Source: Dermacentor variabilis (Eukaryota > Arthropoda > Arachnida > Ixodida > Ixodidae). Taken from it: a stretch of DNA of 64,000 nt. Positions 20,795 to 33,738 of this stretch are shown here, piece by piece (the stretch's first letter is position 1; every line of letters starts with the position of its first letter). The notes below the pieces were generated by a model. That model worked only from the letters and a program-made list of their open reading frames with translations. It made no database searches and was not told the DNA's origin. The stretch spans positions 23,269,631-23,333,630 of the forward strand of contig NC_134569.1 in NCBI RefSeq assembly GCF_050947875.1, given 5' to 3'. The position numbers and the translations under genes were made by a program.

Positions 20795-23787
20795 TGTTAC
20801 GGTGGGAAAAGTGAATCAGATCTTAAGGTACACTTGGCTTCTCATTCTGAATAGCATGAAGACACCAAGGCTATGAAACTTTGTGCGGTTTCATGCTGAT
20901 GCATCTAAATGTACAGTTGCTAAAGCTAAAGAAGATTATGATAGGAAACACTATGATTTCCTTTCTAAATCAGAAAACAAAAAATCGTTGTTTAGATATA
21001 CGAGATATCGGAAAATTCTGCCATCGCCAACTAATATTGATTATGTCAGTCTGTCTCCCGATTAAATGAGAAAATCTCTTGAACTCCTTGCTAAAGGCTC
21101 GGAGAGTAGATTCACGTCATTGATGTCGTATAATTTGCAAAAATTAGCCCCATCATAATTGTTTACTGAAGTTACATTGTCTGAATTAGCTCAAGTGATT
21201 TGAAACTTACCTTTGTCGGCCCCTGCTCCTGATGGAATTACCGTTGACATGATAAAAATTTTATTTGATCTATCTCATGGAGACCTTCTGAACGTTATAA
21301 GCTATTCCTTACACAAAGCCTGGATACCTTACGATTGGAAAGTAGCTAAAGTAATCCCGATACCTAAAAAACAAGGACTAGGTTATAACGTAGAAAACAT
21401 CAGACCCATTTCTCTTACTTCTAGTATAGTCAAACTCATAGAAAGGGTATTACATTGCCGAATTACTATCTGGGTGACGGATAATTTCATATTAAGTCCA
21501 AATCAAATAGGCTTCAGAGCTAATTGCTCGATATGGTGTGCCCATGCTGATTTAGAGAGCCGCATCCAACTTGCCCGGAAAAGGAGAGAATATTCTGCTT
21601 TGATGAAATTAGATATAGCTAAAGCTTATGACAGCGTCGAACATTCAATTTTACTGGATATTCTGCAGCGTCGTAATTTCTCCAATTATATTACCGCGTG
21701 GTTGGCAGAATTTTTGCGATCAAGAGAATTTTATTGCTTCAAGGACGGATGTTCTTCGTCTAAATTCAGACAAACTCGCGGAGTTCCCCAAGGAGCAGTC
21801 CTATCCCCAATATTATGTACTATATTAATGAGCTCCATTCCCACTTGTCAGGACGTGCACGTGCACGTGTATGTAGATGAGATTGCATTTTTTGCGGCCG
21901 ACGCTTACATTAACGCTTTATACCAAAAATTACAAAGATACATGAGTATGCTAGAAGTATGGCTTCAGACAATTTGTATGTCATTAAATGTAAGCAAAAG
22001 CGCCATTTTAGTGTTCTCGGTCATGGATCCGGTTTCAATTTCTATAACTTATAAGCAAGAACCCATTCCACAGGTTGAGTCTATAAAATACTTGGGAATC
22101 ACATATAATAGAAAACTCAACTGGAGTCCACACATAGAAAGTGTAGCGGGTAAGGCTTTAGGTATTCTGCGCAGAATGAGTAACCGACAATATGGACTAC
22201 GTAGAGATTCACTGTTGATGATTTATAAAATATATATGCGCCCCATATTGGAATTTGGGTGTCTTGTTCTCAGGCGGCCCTGCTTATAAAATAAGGCCTC
22301 TGGTTCTTTTGGAGCGTGAGGCCCTACGCCTGTGTCTGGGGCTCCCCAGGTTTGTGGCTATTAATGTTATCTATCAAGAAGCGCGCCTACCAACATTACC
22401 CTGCAGATTTCGCATCTTAACAATTCAAACATTTCTGAAATTTTACAGCTTGCCGCTTAGACGATCTGAATACGCCTTTATTAATGATCCAAATTCCTTC
22501 TTCCTTGCTCATTGGCCGCATTTTCACACTCCACAAAAACAATCAGACAGCCTGAATGTGAACATTCGAGAGGTAATTACGTCAACCGAATCACATCAGA
22601 ATATTAAGATAGATTTTGATGACATTTTCCCCCCAAACTCTAAGTTTCAATCAGCCACTTTTTAAAATAATCTGTTGCAAGATTACCTTGCCCACGTGCA
22701 AACAAATAACATAATAGCTACAGACGCTTCAGTGAGCAACGAAAATGCGGGCGTAGGCATTTTCTCGCTTCCTCTTGGCTGGTCATTCTTCTTGAGACTG
22801 CCAGATTTCACACCCGTTTTTGAAGCCGAACTTCTAGCAGTGATTTTAGCGCTTCGGAGACTCCCGTCGAACTCAATAAGTGCGGTTATTATAACAGGAT
22901 CCCTTTCGGTCTGTACTTTGCTTACAGCTTCATCCAATTCGCCACCTCTAAAGACGTTTCTAACAGTTCCTACACAGTTGAATTCTCTAAAAGTATTATG
23001 GGTACCTGGCCATTGTGGCTTACATTAATATGAAATGGCAGACACATTAGCGCGAGCATCCCTGAGTGGACCTATAATGCCTGTTCTTCCTTTGGTGGCG
23101 CACATAACAGCAATAAGATATAGAAAATATTCAATTCATAGAGATGTCAGTGAATCAATAACAACATGGACAGTATATCAGCACCTCAAATTTCCGTGGA
23201 AAATCCAGTGGTGTCCATCAAGACAATCAGAAGTAGCGATCACGAGATTACGCTGCCGTGTCCCTCCATTAAACCTATATTTACACAGGACTGGTCTGAC
23301 GCTATCGCCTCTGTGTCAATACTGCCAAGAAACAGAATCACTAGATCATTATTTTTTGGTATGTCGACGATACAAATTGTTAAGAAAAAGACATCTAGAA
23401 CTTCCGCTTGCTAAATTAGGGTTAATGTTATCATCAGAAATCATACTATCAGTGCGTCAGTTATAGAGGTCAGCCACAGGGACGTATTTGTTGCCGTTTG
23501 CGGTTACATTCAGTCAACAAAACAAATAACTTTTTGATTTTTGTCTTGCAATTTGTTTGTTTTTCTATGTTTCCTTATCTCTCTCTCTTATTTTTTTTTC
23601 TTATCGAATAAATAGCTCTTCAAAAGAATAGGTAATGATTTCAGCACGCAATTCTTGGCCAATCGCCCAGTGTGGGTATGAGCCATAACATGAGGCCATC
23701 ATCATCATCATCATCTCTTGGGATTCTCGGCAGCTGTGTATATACGCTTTGTAAGTACACCGTGTAAATAGTTTTATACCCGTTCTA
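20795..23787 (+). repeat. Gypsy B 3' LTR, split by a LINE
   Basis: The first 17 bp (20795-20811) equal the 5' LTR start. The LTR resumes about 23715 with ctcttgggattctcggcagc and ends at 23787. It follows a stem-like agcaccgggacggtgct and a purine tract (ccggaggtcg). About 45 bp present in the 5' LTR between these two parts are missing, so the LINE insertion was accompanied by a small deletion. Confidence 0.65.
20812..23714 (+). pseudogene. LINE with RT, RNase H and zinc knuckle
   Basis: 5'-truncated ORF2 of an RNase H-bearing (I-group-like) LINE. The pre-RT linker starts about 20883. RT at 21213-22270 has APAPDGITVDMIK, IRPISLTSSIVKLIERVL, LKLDIAKAYDSVEH, TRGVPQGAVLSPILC, and a catalytic box YVDEIAFF at 21870-21890, where the second Asp of the usual (Y/F)xDD is Glu. 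A frameshift near 22265 leads to LVLLEREALRLCLGLPR. RNase H (22675-23100) has TDASVSNENAGVGIFS, a Gly where the catalytic Asp of TDSLS is expected, and WVPGHCGL before a stop at 23026-23028, then MADTLA. The knuckle CQYCQETESLDHYFLVC is at about 23312-23362, and the stop of the frame is at 23464. The 3' UTR ends with ggccaatcgcccagtgtggg and a (CAT)n tail to about 23714. Confidence 0.85.
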
Positions 23788-23791
23788 ATAT

Positions 23792-24452
23792 GTACGATGT
23801 CATGAGAGCGATTGGGCGTGGGCGGACTGCAGAGGTATTCGCAGGTGGACGTAGCAGCCGTGTTGGGAAGGTGGTGAAATGGGTGGGCAATGCGGCGATT
23901 CTTGGCTTCTTCAGACCGCCGGCATTCGGTAATAACGGCTTGCACAGTCGAATAATTCTTGAGCACAAGGAGGTGGAAGGCATCATGTGCTGTGCCCTTA
24001 ATGACATGTGCGACTTTATCAGGTTCGGACATCTTCGGATCCACTTTGCGGCACAGAGCGAGCACATCCTGGATGCACGTGAGGTAGGATTCATTGCACG
24101 TCTGGACACGCGAAGTGAGGTCTTTTTGGGCGGTGCGCTGATGTCCAACAGGCTTGCCAAACAAATCTTTGAGCTCCTGTTTACAAATGTCCCAGCTAGT
24201 AAGTTCCTCCTCGTCGGTCTGAAACAAGACGCGTGCCGTGCCCGAAAGGTAAAATATCAATTTAGCGTCGAGCATGATGGTCTGGTCCCAGCGGTTGCTG
24301 GCGCTCACCCGCCCATATAGTTGAAGCCAATCAGTGTCGTCGGTGCCAGAAAAGGTTCCGGGGTCGCGGGGTTGTGCTAGAATGACGGTGGGCGTGGGTG
24401 CCGACGTGCCCAAAGCATCCTGGCCTTGAGCTGGCATTGTAGATGCAACCAA
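23792..24452 (-). pseudogene. Gypsy A gag, N-terminal half
   Basis: The minus-strand frame from ATG at 24452 reads a Pro-rich leader, then the capsid-like region PGTFSGTDDTDWLQLYGRVS, LIFYLSGTARVLFQTDEEEL, CKQELKDLFGKPV, DVLALCRKVDPKMSE and VIKGTAHDAFHLL. This is the retrotransposon gag domain that assembles the particle shell. It stays open to 23792, where gypsy B begins, and the downstream codons in the apparent ORF (to 23601) come from the inserted LTR. The C-terminal half is at 16468-16872. Confidence 0.85.
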
Positions 24453-24486
24453 GGAGCGCCTGCTGCGTAAATCCGTCTTGATAGTG

Positions 24487-24504
24487 ATCCCGCAACCTCC
24501 ACCA
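24487..24504 (-). promoter_or_regulatory. Primer-binding-like site of gypsy A
   Basis: Five bases after the LTR end (CCGTAACA, 24509) the minus strand reads TGGTGGAGGTTGCGGGATC. A PBS should start TGG and pair with a tRNA 3' end; the complement gatcccgcaacctccacca looks like a T-arm plus acceptor strand ending CCA. The tRNA is not identified. Confidence 0.55.
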
Positions 24505-24508
24505 AAAA

Positions 24509-24547
24509 TGTTACGGGGCTAAAAGTAATGAGAAGTATATTTACAGG
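24509..24547 (-). repeat. Gypsy A 5' LTR, distal end
   Basis: The last 39 bp of the 5' LTR, ending CCGTAACA on the minus strand. It includes one copy of the 11-bp duplication atatttacagg (24537-24547) made by the LINE C insertion. Confidence 0.65.
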
Positions 24548-24604
24548 AAGGAAGGAAGGAAGGAAGGAAGGAAGGAAGGAAGGAAGGAAGGAAGGAAGGA
24601 AGGA
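24548..24604 (-). repeat. (GGAA)n tail of LINE C
   Basis: About 14 GGAA units directly next to the target duplication. On the element's strand this is its 3' (TTCC)n tail. Confidence 0.85.
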
Positions 24605-24647
24605 AACTATTTTTCAAAAATAAAAGTAGGCGAGCGTGGTTGGGTCC

Positions 24648-27600
24648 TTAGTCCAGGGCTCCACTGGCGCGAGCGGCTCGCCAGGCTTGGTCCAGGATGC
24701 CACTTGGCTCTCCTTTCCCTCGTCTGCAAGTCATATGTCTCCCACTGCCTATTTAACATAAGTGGATGTGCAGTTATGTATGGGCTAGTAATATGTGAAG
24801 GCCGTTCCAGGCACTCCCATGTGATATGTTGTAGTGTGGGTTTGTTAAAACACCATGGACAGGCGTCCAGAAATCTAGTTGGGTTTATTTTACTGAGTTG
24901 ATGCAGGTTGGGGAAGGTGTTTGTTTGAATGCGTCGCCAGTCCCTTCTCTGCTGTCTGTTAAGGGCCTTGTGTCCATGACCGTACTCTCTGCGTTCCTCC
25001 CGCTGTTGTAGAATAATGTCACGAGTGCTTGGAAGAAGTCCAGCGCTCGGCTCGGCCGCAGCTCGGTTGTGGAATCCTCGAGCTACACGGTCCGCCGCAG
25101 CGTTACCCTCCGAGCCCTCGTGAGCCGGACACCAAATAATGTCGTGGTGTTCTGTCAGGGTTTATCCCAGAATTCTACGCACCATTTTGGGTACCGTCCC
25201 TTTGAGAAACAGGCGACACGCTCTCTGCGAGTCGGAGAGTATGACTGCCGGTTCGTTTCTGTGTTCCGCGTCTGCAATGGCCACGGCTATTACAGCCGCT
25301 TCGGCCGCACACGTGGACCGAGTTACAACTGTGGCCGTTATGACACGTTGTTTTTGAGTGACTGCTAGCATGTGAGTCTCTCTACTGGTTCTGCTAGCGT
25401 CTGTGTAGTACGCGGTAGAACCTTTCCCAAAACGATTAGCTCGTGCTTGTTTTTTACCTGCATGGTACGTTGGGTGCATATTCTTTGGTATCGGTGCCAC
25501 CGTAATATGAGATCTCATGTCCCTGTCCAGTAACACTGTATCCTCGTCGCACTATAGCGGTCGTGGCGTGAAGCCCAGATTTTCTAGAACTGCACGTCCC
25601 TGGTTCTTTGAGCAGAGCCGCTCTCTTTGAGCTATTAGGACCGCGCTCGCATATTCCTCAAAGGTGTTGTAGATGCCCAGTTTCTCAACTTTATCGTTGT
25701 AAGTATTTTCGGGAAGGCTAAGCGCTGCCTTGAGGGCTTTCCTTATAATTGTATTAGCTTGCTTTATCTCCTGGTTTGTTAGTGCTTGGTACGGGAGTGC
25801 GTACATGACCCTGCTAATTATAAAGGCGTGGACGAACCTGATTGTTTCTACTTCAGTTAGCCCATCTTTACTGCTGGATATCCTTCGTATCATACGGGCT
25901 ACCGTTCTCTGCTGTTGCTTTTGGATGGTGTGTGTGGTGCCTCCGTTCTGTTGTACCCACACTCCCAGAATGCGCAGTATTTTCACCTCCCTAATGGGAC
26001 GTCCATCCAGATGTATCGTTATAGGTACAATATCGTTTCTTATCGCGTATTTAGCCCTGATTCTGATCAGCTCGGTCTTCTCGGGGGAACATTTCATCCC
26101 TGCTCCGTCCGTAAAGGCTCTTGTCCACTGCTTTCTGGAGTGTGTCCTGTTTTTCCGCGCACGACCCTCTTCGTGTCCAAAGGGTTATGTCGTCCGCGTA
26201 AATAGCGATGCCTAAATCTGGGTCCTGCTGTAGTTCAATGGCGAGCTTACGCATGCCCACATTGAAGAGGATAGGAAAAAAGTATAGCTCCTTGTGGGGT
26301 GCCTCTGTTCGGGAGGTCGAAAGTGTCGGACCTGGTCGATCCCAAACCTATTGTCGCGGTTCGGTGCGTCAAGAAGGACCTAACGTATGCGTATATGCGG
26401 CGGCCACAGTTTATGAACTCCAGGCCTTCCATGATCGAGTCATGGGAGATTGTATCAAAAGCTTTCTTGATATCGAGCGCCAGTATAAAATTGTCACTCG
26501 AGCCTCTGATCGGGTGCAGGACATCGCACTTCAGAAGGAGAAACACGTCCTGAGCTGATACGTGTGGCCTGAAGCCGAACATGTTGCTGGGTAGAAGGTT
26601 TTCCGTCTCTACATAATTGGACAGTCTGGTTAAGATCACTTTTTCAAACAACTTTCCCACGCATGATGTCAGCGAAATCGGTCTTAGGTTCTGGATATCC
26701 CTTGGTTGACCCGGCTTGGGTATTAGGGTAATATTGGACTCTTTCCATTCTATTGGGAGTTCTCCGCCCTCACTCCAGTTTCCATGATTTGTGTTAGGGC
26801 TGCGTCACTGAGGTTTCGGATCATGGCATTGGTAATCTGATCACTTCCTGGAGCCGTGTTTTTTCGAAAAGATTGGGCTGCCGCGTATATTTCTTCCAAG
26901 GTTATAGGTGCGTCTAAATCGGGTTGCTCTATTCCTTTGTATTCCGTGTGTAGCAGCTCTGTAGTAAGGTTGTGCCCGACATATATCTCCTTGATGAACT
27001 TGATGTCGTCCCCTTTAAGCTCGTTCTCTAGGGTTTTGAGTGTCCTGTTCGCCACTGTTTTTGTACCTCCGGGGTCCATCATGCTTCACAAGACGTGCCA
27101 TGTCCGCTTAGTACTCAGTGTGCCTTTGAGCAAGTCAATAAATTGTCTCCAATTGGCGTCACTCAAACGTTGCGCATACTCATTAGCTTGCTGTGCTAGC
27201 TGGGCTATACGTATTTTCAGCTTTCGGTAAAGTTTCTGTCTCCTCCAACGTTTGGTGAGGCTCCTTCTGGCATCCCACAAATGAAGTAGGTGTTTATCGA
27301 CCGCCGGAGTTTCAGTGTGTGTTTCAAACTCCTTCGTTACCCTCGCGTGTGTCCTTTTGATTTGTGGTGTCTATGTGCTGACGTCGGTCAGGTCTCCGTG
27401 AATGTCTAGCCCTTCGCGGAATTTCACCCAGTCCGAGATCTTGGCTTTCCTGATCACCCTTCTTATCGAGGCCGCACTGAACGATATACTCAAAATGAAA
27501 TGGTCGCTGGCAAGATTTCCTCCTAGATTCGTCTACGTCGTGTTCCTTGTGGTGTTCGTGAATGTCAGATCTGGTGACGTGTCTTGTGAGACACTATTAC

Positions 27601-28156
27601 CAATGCGTGTTGGGAGATCTTGCTGTGTAAGCTGGTATAGGGCGTACCTTTCCACTAGGTCCGCTAGCATTATTCCTTTGGGCTTTTCTTTGCAATAGCC
27701 CCAGTTAGAGTGCTGCGTATTAAAGTCTCCAAGAAATATGAGTTTGTCCTTTCCTTTTAGAAGGCCCAATGAGTGCACTAGTATATTCCCGAAGTCGGCC
27801 TGTTTCTCTCTGGGCGGGCTATAAACATTGATTATTACCGTTTTAGGTCGGCAGCGCTTTCGAGGCCAGACCGTGATTCCGTGATGTTGGATAGGCTAAT
27901 TTCCTGCATAGCTAATACTGAGTGCCACGTCCTCTTTGCGAAGGTAGCAATTTGTGGTCACTCCGGAGTCTTTTAGCACACGTAGTCCTTCAGATTTACT
28001 TGGTGTTTGCCTACCTACTGTACGCATATAACATCGGGAGGGACTGGAGACGATTAAATGAATTTTGTGAAATTGGCAAGTTTTCCGCAGTGAGCAGCAA
28101 TTCCACTGCCAAATTTCCACTTGTTCGGTCTGTTTACTATTACTCTGTCTGGCCAT
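24648..28156 (-). pseudogene. LINE C ORF2: endonuclease, RT, RNase H
   Basis: On the minus strand: an endonuclease start with IWQWNCCSLRK (28110); the catalytic GDFNTQHSNWGY (about 27718-27683); a linker; the RT entry APGSDQITNAMIRNL (26850-26800); RT with MGKLFEKVILTRL, ALDIKKAFDTISHDS, NRGTPQGAIL and an intact catalytic box IAIYADDITLW (about 26200-26165); thumb/connection (25552-26097) with KILRILGVWV; RNase H (25162-25536) with YYTDASR, AAEAAVIAVAIA and LSDSQRA; and the C-terminal knuckle CPWCFNKPTLQHITWEC (24880-24830), ending SGALD and TAA at 24648-24650. At least six frame changes or stops separate these blocks, so it is dead, although the catalytic boxes are well kept. It probably inserted fairly recently. 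Confidence 0.85.
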
Positions 28157-29784
28157 GATTGGTGTTCTCGTAACCCGGTCCTACTTCTTTCGGTTGTCTG
28201 GTGGGAGAGCCCGGGCTTTCACTAGTTCCCTTGCGAGGGTTCTGCGTTTGCCTTAGGTCGCTAATGGTGCGTTCCATCTGTCCTAGTTTGGCAAAGACAA
28301 GCTGCACCTGCTGTACGAGGTAGGCTAGCGACACTGTTTGTGGTTGCTGCGTTGTCAAGGGCTGCAGAACGGGTGCGTTCGCTGGGCCTGACGTGTTGCT
28401 CGATTGCTTTAAAAGTAGAGCCTCGAGGCGTCCCATCCTAGACTTAACCTCCATTAATTCTGTTTTGAGTTTTCTGTTCTCGTCTACTACCCTTCTGTAT
28501 TCAGGGCGTTGCGTGATCGGTGGTGTAACAGATGTATGTTTGGCAGTCGGAGATACGACTTGCGCCCAGCTTACCTGATTCGCCTGTGGCTTGCTCTGTG
28601 CCAGAGATGCACCGGGTGACTTGCTTCTCGGATGGGCTTTCGCCTTCGTGTTCTCCTGTGTGGTTGATGTCGGCCTCGACGTGGACCTTCGGCGCTGCTG
28701 CCCTGATTTTCCGTGCTCCGAGTGGTTGCTCGATGGCGTGCGGGTTCTTGAGCGGCTCCTGTTGGTCGCACCTCGTCTGCACGCCCATTCCGGTTCTTCG
28801 TCCTCCGAAGAGAACCAGCGAGGTGCCGGCTTGTGTGGTTTCTTGGGTGGTTTCGCTGCGTGGTTTCGTACAGGCTTGAAGCGTTTTGGGCAACTGCGGT
28901 CTCCAGTGAGATGGTCCCCAGAGCAAATTGCGCATGTCGGAGTACAGTTGTGAGTTACTTCTGGGTTGCGCACTAGGCAGCTACGGCACGTGGGCAAATC
29001 TGGTTGCGGGCACACGTCGGTGCGGTGGCCGGCCAACTTCCCCACACGCTCGGCAGAATTGGACCGTGTTACGAAAAGGAATGCACTCCTTCTCACCTCC
29101 TCTGTAGTAAATGTATCTCGGTAGGACGTCTCCGAAGAAAGTAAGGAGAGTACTCTGAGAGTCTCCCAACATCCGGGCCTCTACCAGCTCCACGCGCTGG
29201 GTTCGAAAACGGATGCTCGCTTTGAGAGTCTCAGACGGAGTGTGCGGCTCTATACCGTGGACAACACCTCTCCTGGTTCCTTCGCCTGGCGTGACGTAGA
29301 CATTGACTGGGTGCGGTCTTCTGTTGATCTTCAAAGACGTGACGCCACTCATCGCCATCGCGACGGTCGCATCCGGGGTGGACGCTAGCGCTATGTTGGC
29401 GCCCGAGCGGATGCGGAGGCAGTCCCTGGTGAGGTCGAAGCACCACTTTCAGGTCGTCCTTGGGTAGCGGTGGAGGCCTGCGTCTCGTGGGCCGAACCCG
29501 GCGTTTTGGTTGGTTGACCGCTGTATGCTTGCTGTCCGCGGCGAAGTCCCCTCCTCGCCGTAAATTCCGCTTCTTTGCCTGTTTCTTCCGCGCTCCTCTG
29601 CGCGGTAAGTCTCCGTTTGGGTGGGAAAATGCGCGTTGGCGTGCGCGGACACCATGGTGCAATTTCCGGTCGGTCGTTCATCGTCCCAGTTTTGGGAGGC
29701 AAAGTCCATAACCTCTTCACTCAAAGCCAGTGCGGGTTGTTGAGCCATCGGATGCGATTCCGTAGTCGATGTCATGGTCGTCAC
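28140..29784 (-). pseudogene. LINE C ORF1 (gag-like RNA-binding protein)
   Basis: From Met 29784 on the minus strand: a low-complexity N-terminus; a conserved block PKDDLKVVLRPHQGLPPHPL in a second frame (about 29470); PVNVYVTPGEGTRRGVVHGI and ARMLGDSQSTLLTFFG in a third frame (29231-29358 and below); then three knuckle-like motifs CRACGEVG, CRSCLVRNPEVTHNC and CAICSGDHLTGDRSC (to about 28880); an SR-rich stretch; and a coiled-coil-like VDENRKLKTELMEVKSRMG (28480-28420). The stop is at 28140. Its last codons overlap the ORF2 start. Frameshifts near 29470, 29360 and 29060 break it. Confidence 0.8.
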
Positions 29785-30091
29785 GGTAACTGCGGCGAGG
29801 TCGTGGTTGACGTCTTCGGGCGCGCGTCTCCCGGCGTCGCCGTTGCTCCCCTACTCGGGGTGGCGGAGTCTTCGCATGGGCGAAGTGACAAGTGGCCGTC
29901 AAATCGTGAAAGAACGGTTCGAGTTCGGTGAGAGTTGTGTCCACTGATGCTGGAGCACTTCCCCTTCAAGCGGGTGACAATTTCCGGACGGTTTCAGGGG
30001 ATGAACCACCCGAAAATGTAGACGATGTGGAGGTCGATGTGCACGCGTCTGCACTGGTCGGCGTCCATAAGCGTTCTCTCATATTTACAGG

Positions 30092-30938
<847 letters not shown>

Positions 30939-32195
30939 TGTAAAAGGAAGGTCCATGCGGCAATCACGGGAATGGGGGACGTCACCTCGGACTGGAGGAT
31001 CTGGACGAGTTGCTTGGTCTGCGATCCGCGCACAAAAGCCTTCTGCGACATCGATGTCTTGCCGCCCTTGGAAAAGCGCGAGCGCCTCGAATGCAAAAAC
31101 GCTGTTCCGGAAGACAACGCAGACCTTGCACCGTTTTCCAAATGTGAGACAGTGGCTTGCGGGGGTCTAGTGTCTGGCAAAACGTTGTCCAACGTTCCGA
31201 CGCTAATCTATTCATACGACGCTGAATATTCTTTTGCATCCTCCTGGCTGCCCTAAGGTCATGGATTGATTTTGTGCGCCGATATCGATGTACCGCCCGG
31301 CGACGAAGTGCTCGAAGTCGCTCTAATTCCATGTCGAAGTCGTTTCGCGTGGAAGGGATCGTCATCATGCGAGTGGCGTTTTGCATCGTACTTTTAATTG
31401 TTTGCTCTAACCCAGAGGGTAGGCCCTCGCGGCAGGCATCTTCCATATCAGATTTGAATTTGGCCCATTGAATCGTCCGAATGGTATTCCGTGGATCAGA
31501 TCTAGACGACAGACCGTTGATGTTTAGATAGGTGGGAATGTGACCACTCCCATGTGACTCAATATCTGGAAACCACTTCACATATCTGGCGAGAGAGTTG
31601 GAGAGGAAAGCAAGGTCGAGGCAGCTGCCGTATGTCACGCGTCGAAGAAAGGTGGGGCTACCATCGCTCAGGAGAGTAAGGCCATAGTTGTAGGCGATGC
31701 TTGCTAATCTTCGTCCTCTTGCATTTGTCCTTGTACTTCCCCATGCTGGATGACGTGCATTGAAATCTCCTATGATGACCAATGGGGCGGGACAAACACT
31801 TAAGATATCCGCTAATCTTTTAGTATCAAAACTGCTTGAAGGCGATATATACACGCCTATGAGAGTAAACAAGAGTTTGTTCTTTTCAACTGTGATGCAT
31901 ATACTGATTATCGTCGTGGGGTGCAATTGGTTGCAAAACATAGGTAAGTTCACGACGAACAACAACGATGATTTTGCTGCATGCACCATTTGTTGAAGAC
32001 ATGATAACTTCGTACCCTGACAGTCTGATTGGTTTCGACAAGCTAGGCTCAGAAATGACGATGAGTGGAAACACATTGGTGTACACGAACTCACGAAAAT
32101 CTGAAAGGCGTTATTTTAGCCCTCTGGCGTTCCAATGGATGACGGACGCTGTCTTGACTTCTTTTCGGAAGGATGGGGTATGGGTAGCCATCTTT

Positions 32196-33535
32196 CTAAT
32201 TGAGAGATTCAAGCACTGAGCTTAAGGCGTCCGGCACTTTGAGTGCACTTCGAGCAGACGTTGTCCCCATGTCCACTAATATCGCTCGGATGGCTTCCAT
32301 GAGGGAACGTAGCACTGAGATGACTTGACGATCTGTTTTAGGTAAATCATCCATGGACGGAGAAGGCTCCGGTGTGGCCGCGACCTTCTGAGGTTCCTTA
32401 GCAAGGGAGCGGCTCGGTAGCATACACCATTCCTCTAAGGAAAGAGCCTTATCTGCTTCCTTCGTGGTAGTGGTGGGCCCTTTCGTGGCGCGACAAAGTG
32501 GTGCCGCAGTGGAGTGGGTACTATCACTTCGCGCATGCGCCTTCTTTGAAGACGTACGATGGTGCCGACGTCGACGCCGACGCCGGACTACTTCGGTTGC
32601 CTCCCTGTGGGCCGAATTGCCTCTGGCCATTTGCTTCAGAACCGCGCGCTCCCTCTTGATACGGGGACAGTCTTTCGACGAGGCTACGTGAGGGCCGCTA
32701 CAGTTGGCGCACTTCAGAACTGTGGCACCACAGGTCTCTTCTGCATGAGGTTCAGCGCAACGGGGACACAGTAGCGAGTTGGGACACACGCTCTTGACGG
32801 ATCATGGCCTGAAACCCTGATGGCATTGAAGCGGCTTCTGAATGAACGGTCGAACCGGATGTCGGAAATGTCCGACTTTAACGTGGGATGGTATACAATC
32901 CCCCTTGAAAATTACTTTTACGAAGCGCGTATTCCCACGGCGGCGCACATGCGTAATGATCGTGCCCTCGTTTGCCGGCTTGATGAGGCTAGGTAGGTCA
33001 TCATTGGGAATGACAATGTCAGTGTCGTAAATTACACCGGCTATGGATGTATCGTCGATCGGGATAGAGGGGCGCATTTTGATTCCGCCTAGCTCCGTGA
33101 TTTCTTCAAGTTTTCCAAGTGCACTCGCGTTGTACACGTCTATGGCGATTATATTCTTGCGTGGATTTATTCTGATGTCTTTAATTTGATCCGGCTCCGC
33201 ACAGTCCAGAAAAATGAATAGGGCTTGCCTGTTCAGCAATCGTAGGTTGCTTGAGGGTTCTTCCGGCATAAAAATGGTGTCGTGTGGTCAGCGCGCAGGC
33301 CTTGACTTCATAGTCGTTGTACTTGCAGGAGTTGACGGCGCTGTGTTGACGATCTTTCTCTTCGCCCTCTTACTCTGGGCGGGTATGAAGCTGTCGTCAG
33401 ATGAGTCGCCTTCCGACATAGAGTACAACTCGGTGTCTTCGGTGTCACTGGGGGAGCCAACTCGCTTCCTTGCGGTTGACGGCCGTCATGACTTCTGGCC
33501 AGGCGGGCCTCTGGCATGCTCCGCGTCCATGGCCA
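32196..33535 (-). pseudogene. LINE D ORF1 (gag-like)
   Basis: Minus-strand frame from about 33535, with stops near 33490 and 33292. An acidic N-terminal part (GSPSDTEDTELYSMSEGDSS) is followed by an open block 33269-32802 (ALFIFLDCAEPDQIKDIRIN, VIFKGDCIPSHVKVGHFR) and, after a stop and frameshift near 32800, knuckles CPRCAEPHAEETC and CANCSGPHVASSKDC, an Arg-rich run (about 32580) and a helical C-terminus ending SVLESLN at 32196. This is the RNA-binding protein of a non-LTR element, immediately upstream of ORF2. Confidence 0.78.
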
Positions 33536-33581
33536 CAAGACGGGGAGGCGAGGCACCTCGAAGGTGAACATTTCACCAAAA

Positions 33582-33738
33582 ATTTCGATGGGGGCGAAAT
33601 GTGAAAACACCCGTGTACTTAGATTTAAGTGCACGTTAAAGAATCCCAGGTGGTCGAAATTCCCGGAGTCCTCCACTACCGCGTGCCTCATAATCAGAAA
33701 GTGATTTTGGCATGTAAAAGCCCATAATTTAATTTTTT
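33582..33738 (+). repeat. Ruka-like SINE, 5'-truncated
   Basis: The 3' two thirds of the SINE: tttcgatgggggcgaaatg, gtacttagatttaagtgcac, tggtcgaaattcccggagtc, ending ggcatgtaaaagcccataat. The tRNA-like head is missing. It sits between LINE D and the next LINE. Confidence 0.85.

Larger units (their letters stand above)
16877..23787 (+). mobile_element. Gypsy element B, ATAT target duplication
   Basis: The 5' LTR begins TGTTACGGTGGG at 16877 and the 3' LTR ends CCCGTTCTA at 23787. ATAT is present immediately outside both ends (16873-16876, 23788-23791). Between them are a short leader, a pol pseudogene (17756-20760) and a 3' LTR split by a LINE. gag is absent, so the element was internally deleted before or after insertion. 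Both LTRs share the end gctgtgtatatacgctttgt ... gtaaatagttttatacccgt. It lies antisense inside the gag of gypsy A. Confidence 0.8.
24548..30080 (-). mobile_element. LINE C, near full-length non-LTR retrotransposon
   Basis: A 5.5-kb minus-strand element with two ORFs, flanked by atatttacagg at 24537-24547 and 30081-30091. The left end is the (TTCC)n 3' tail (GGAA on +), and the right end is a ~295-bp 5' UTR before the first ORF1 Met at 29784. The domain order ORF1 with knuckles, apurinic-type endonuclease, RT, RNase H, C-terminal knuckle fits the RNase H-bearing I/R1 group. It sits in the 5' LTR of gypsy A. Confidence 0.8.
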
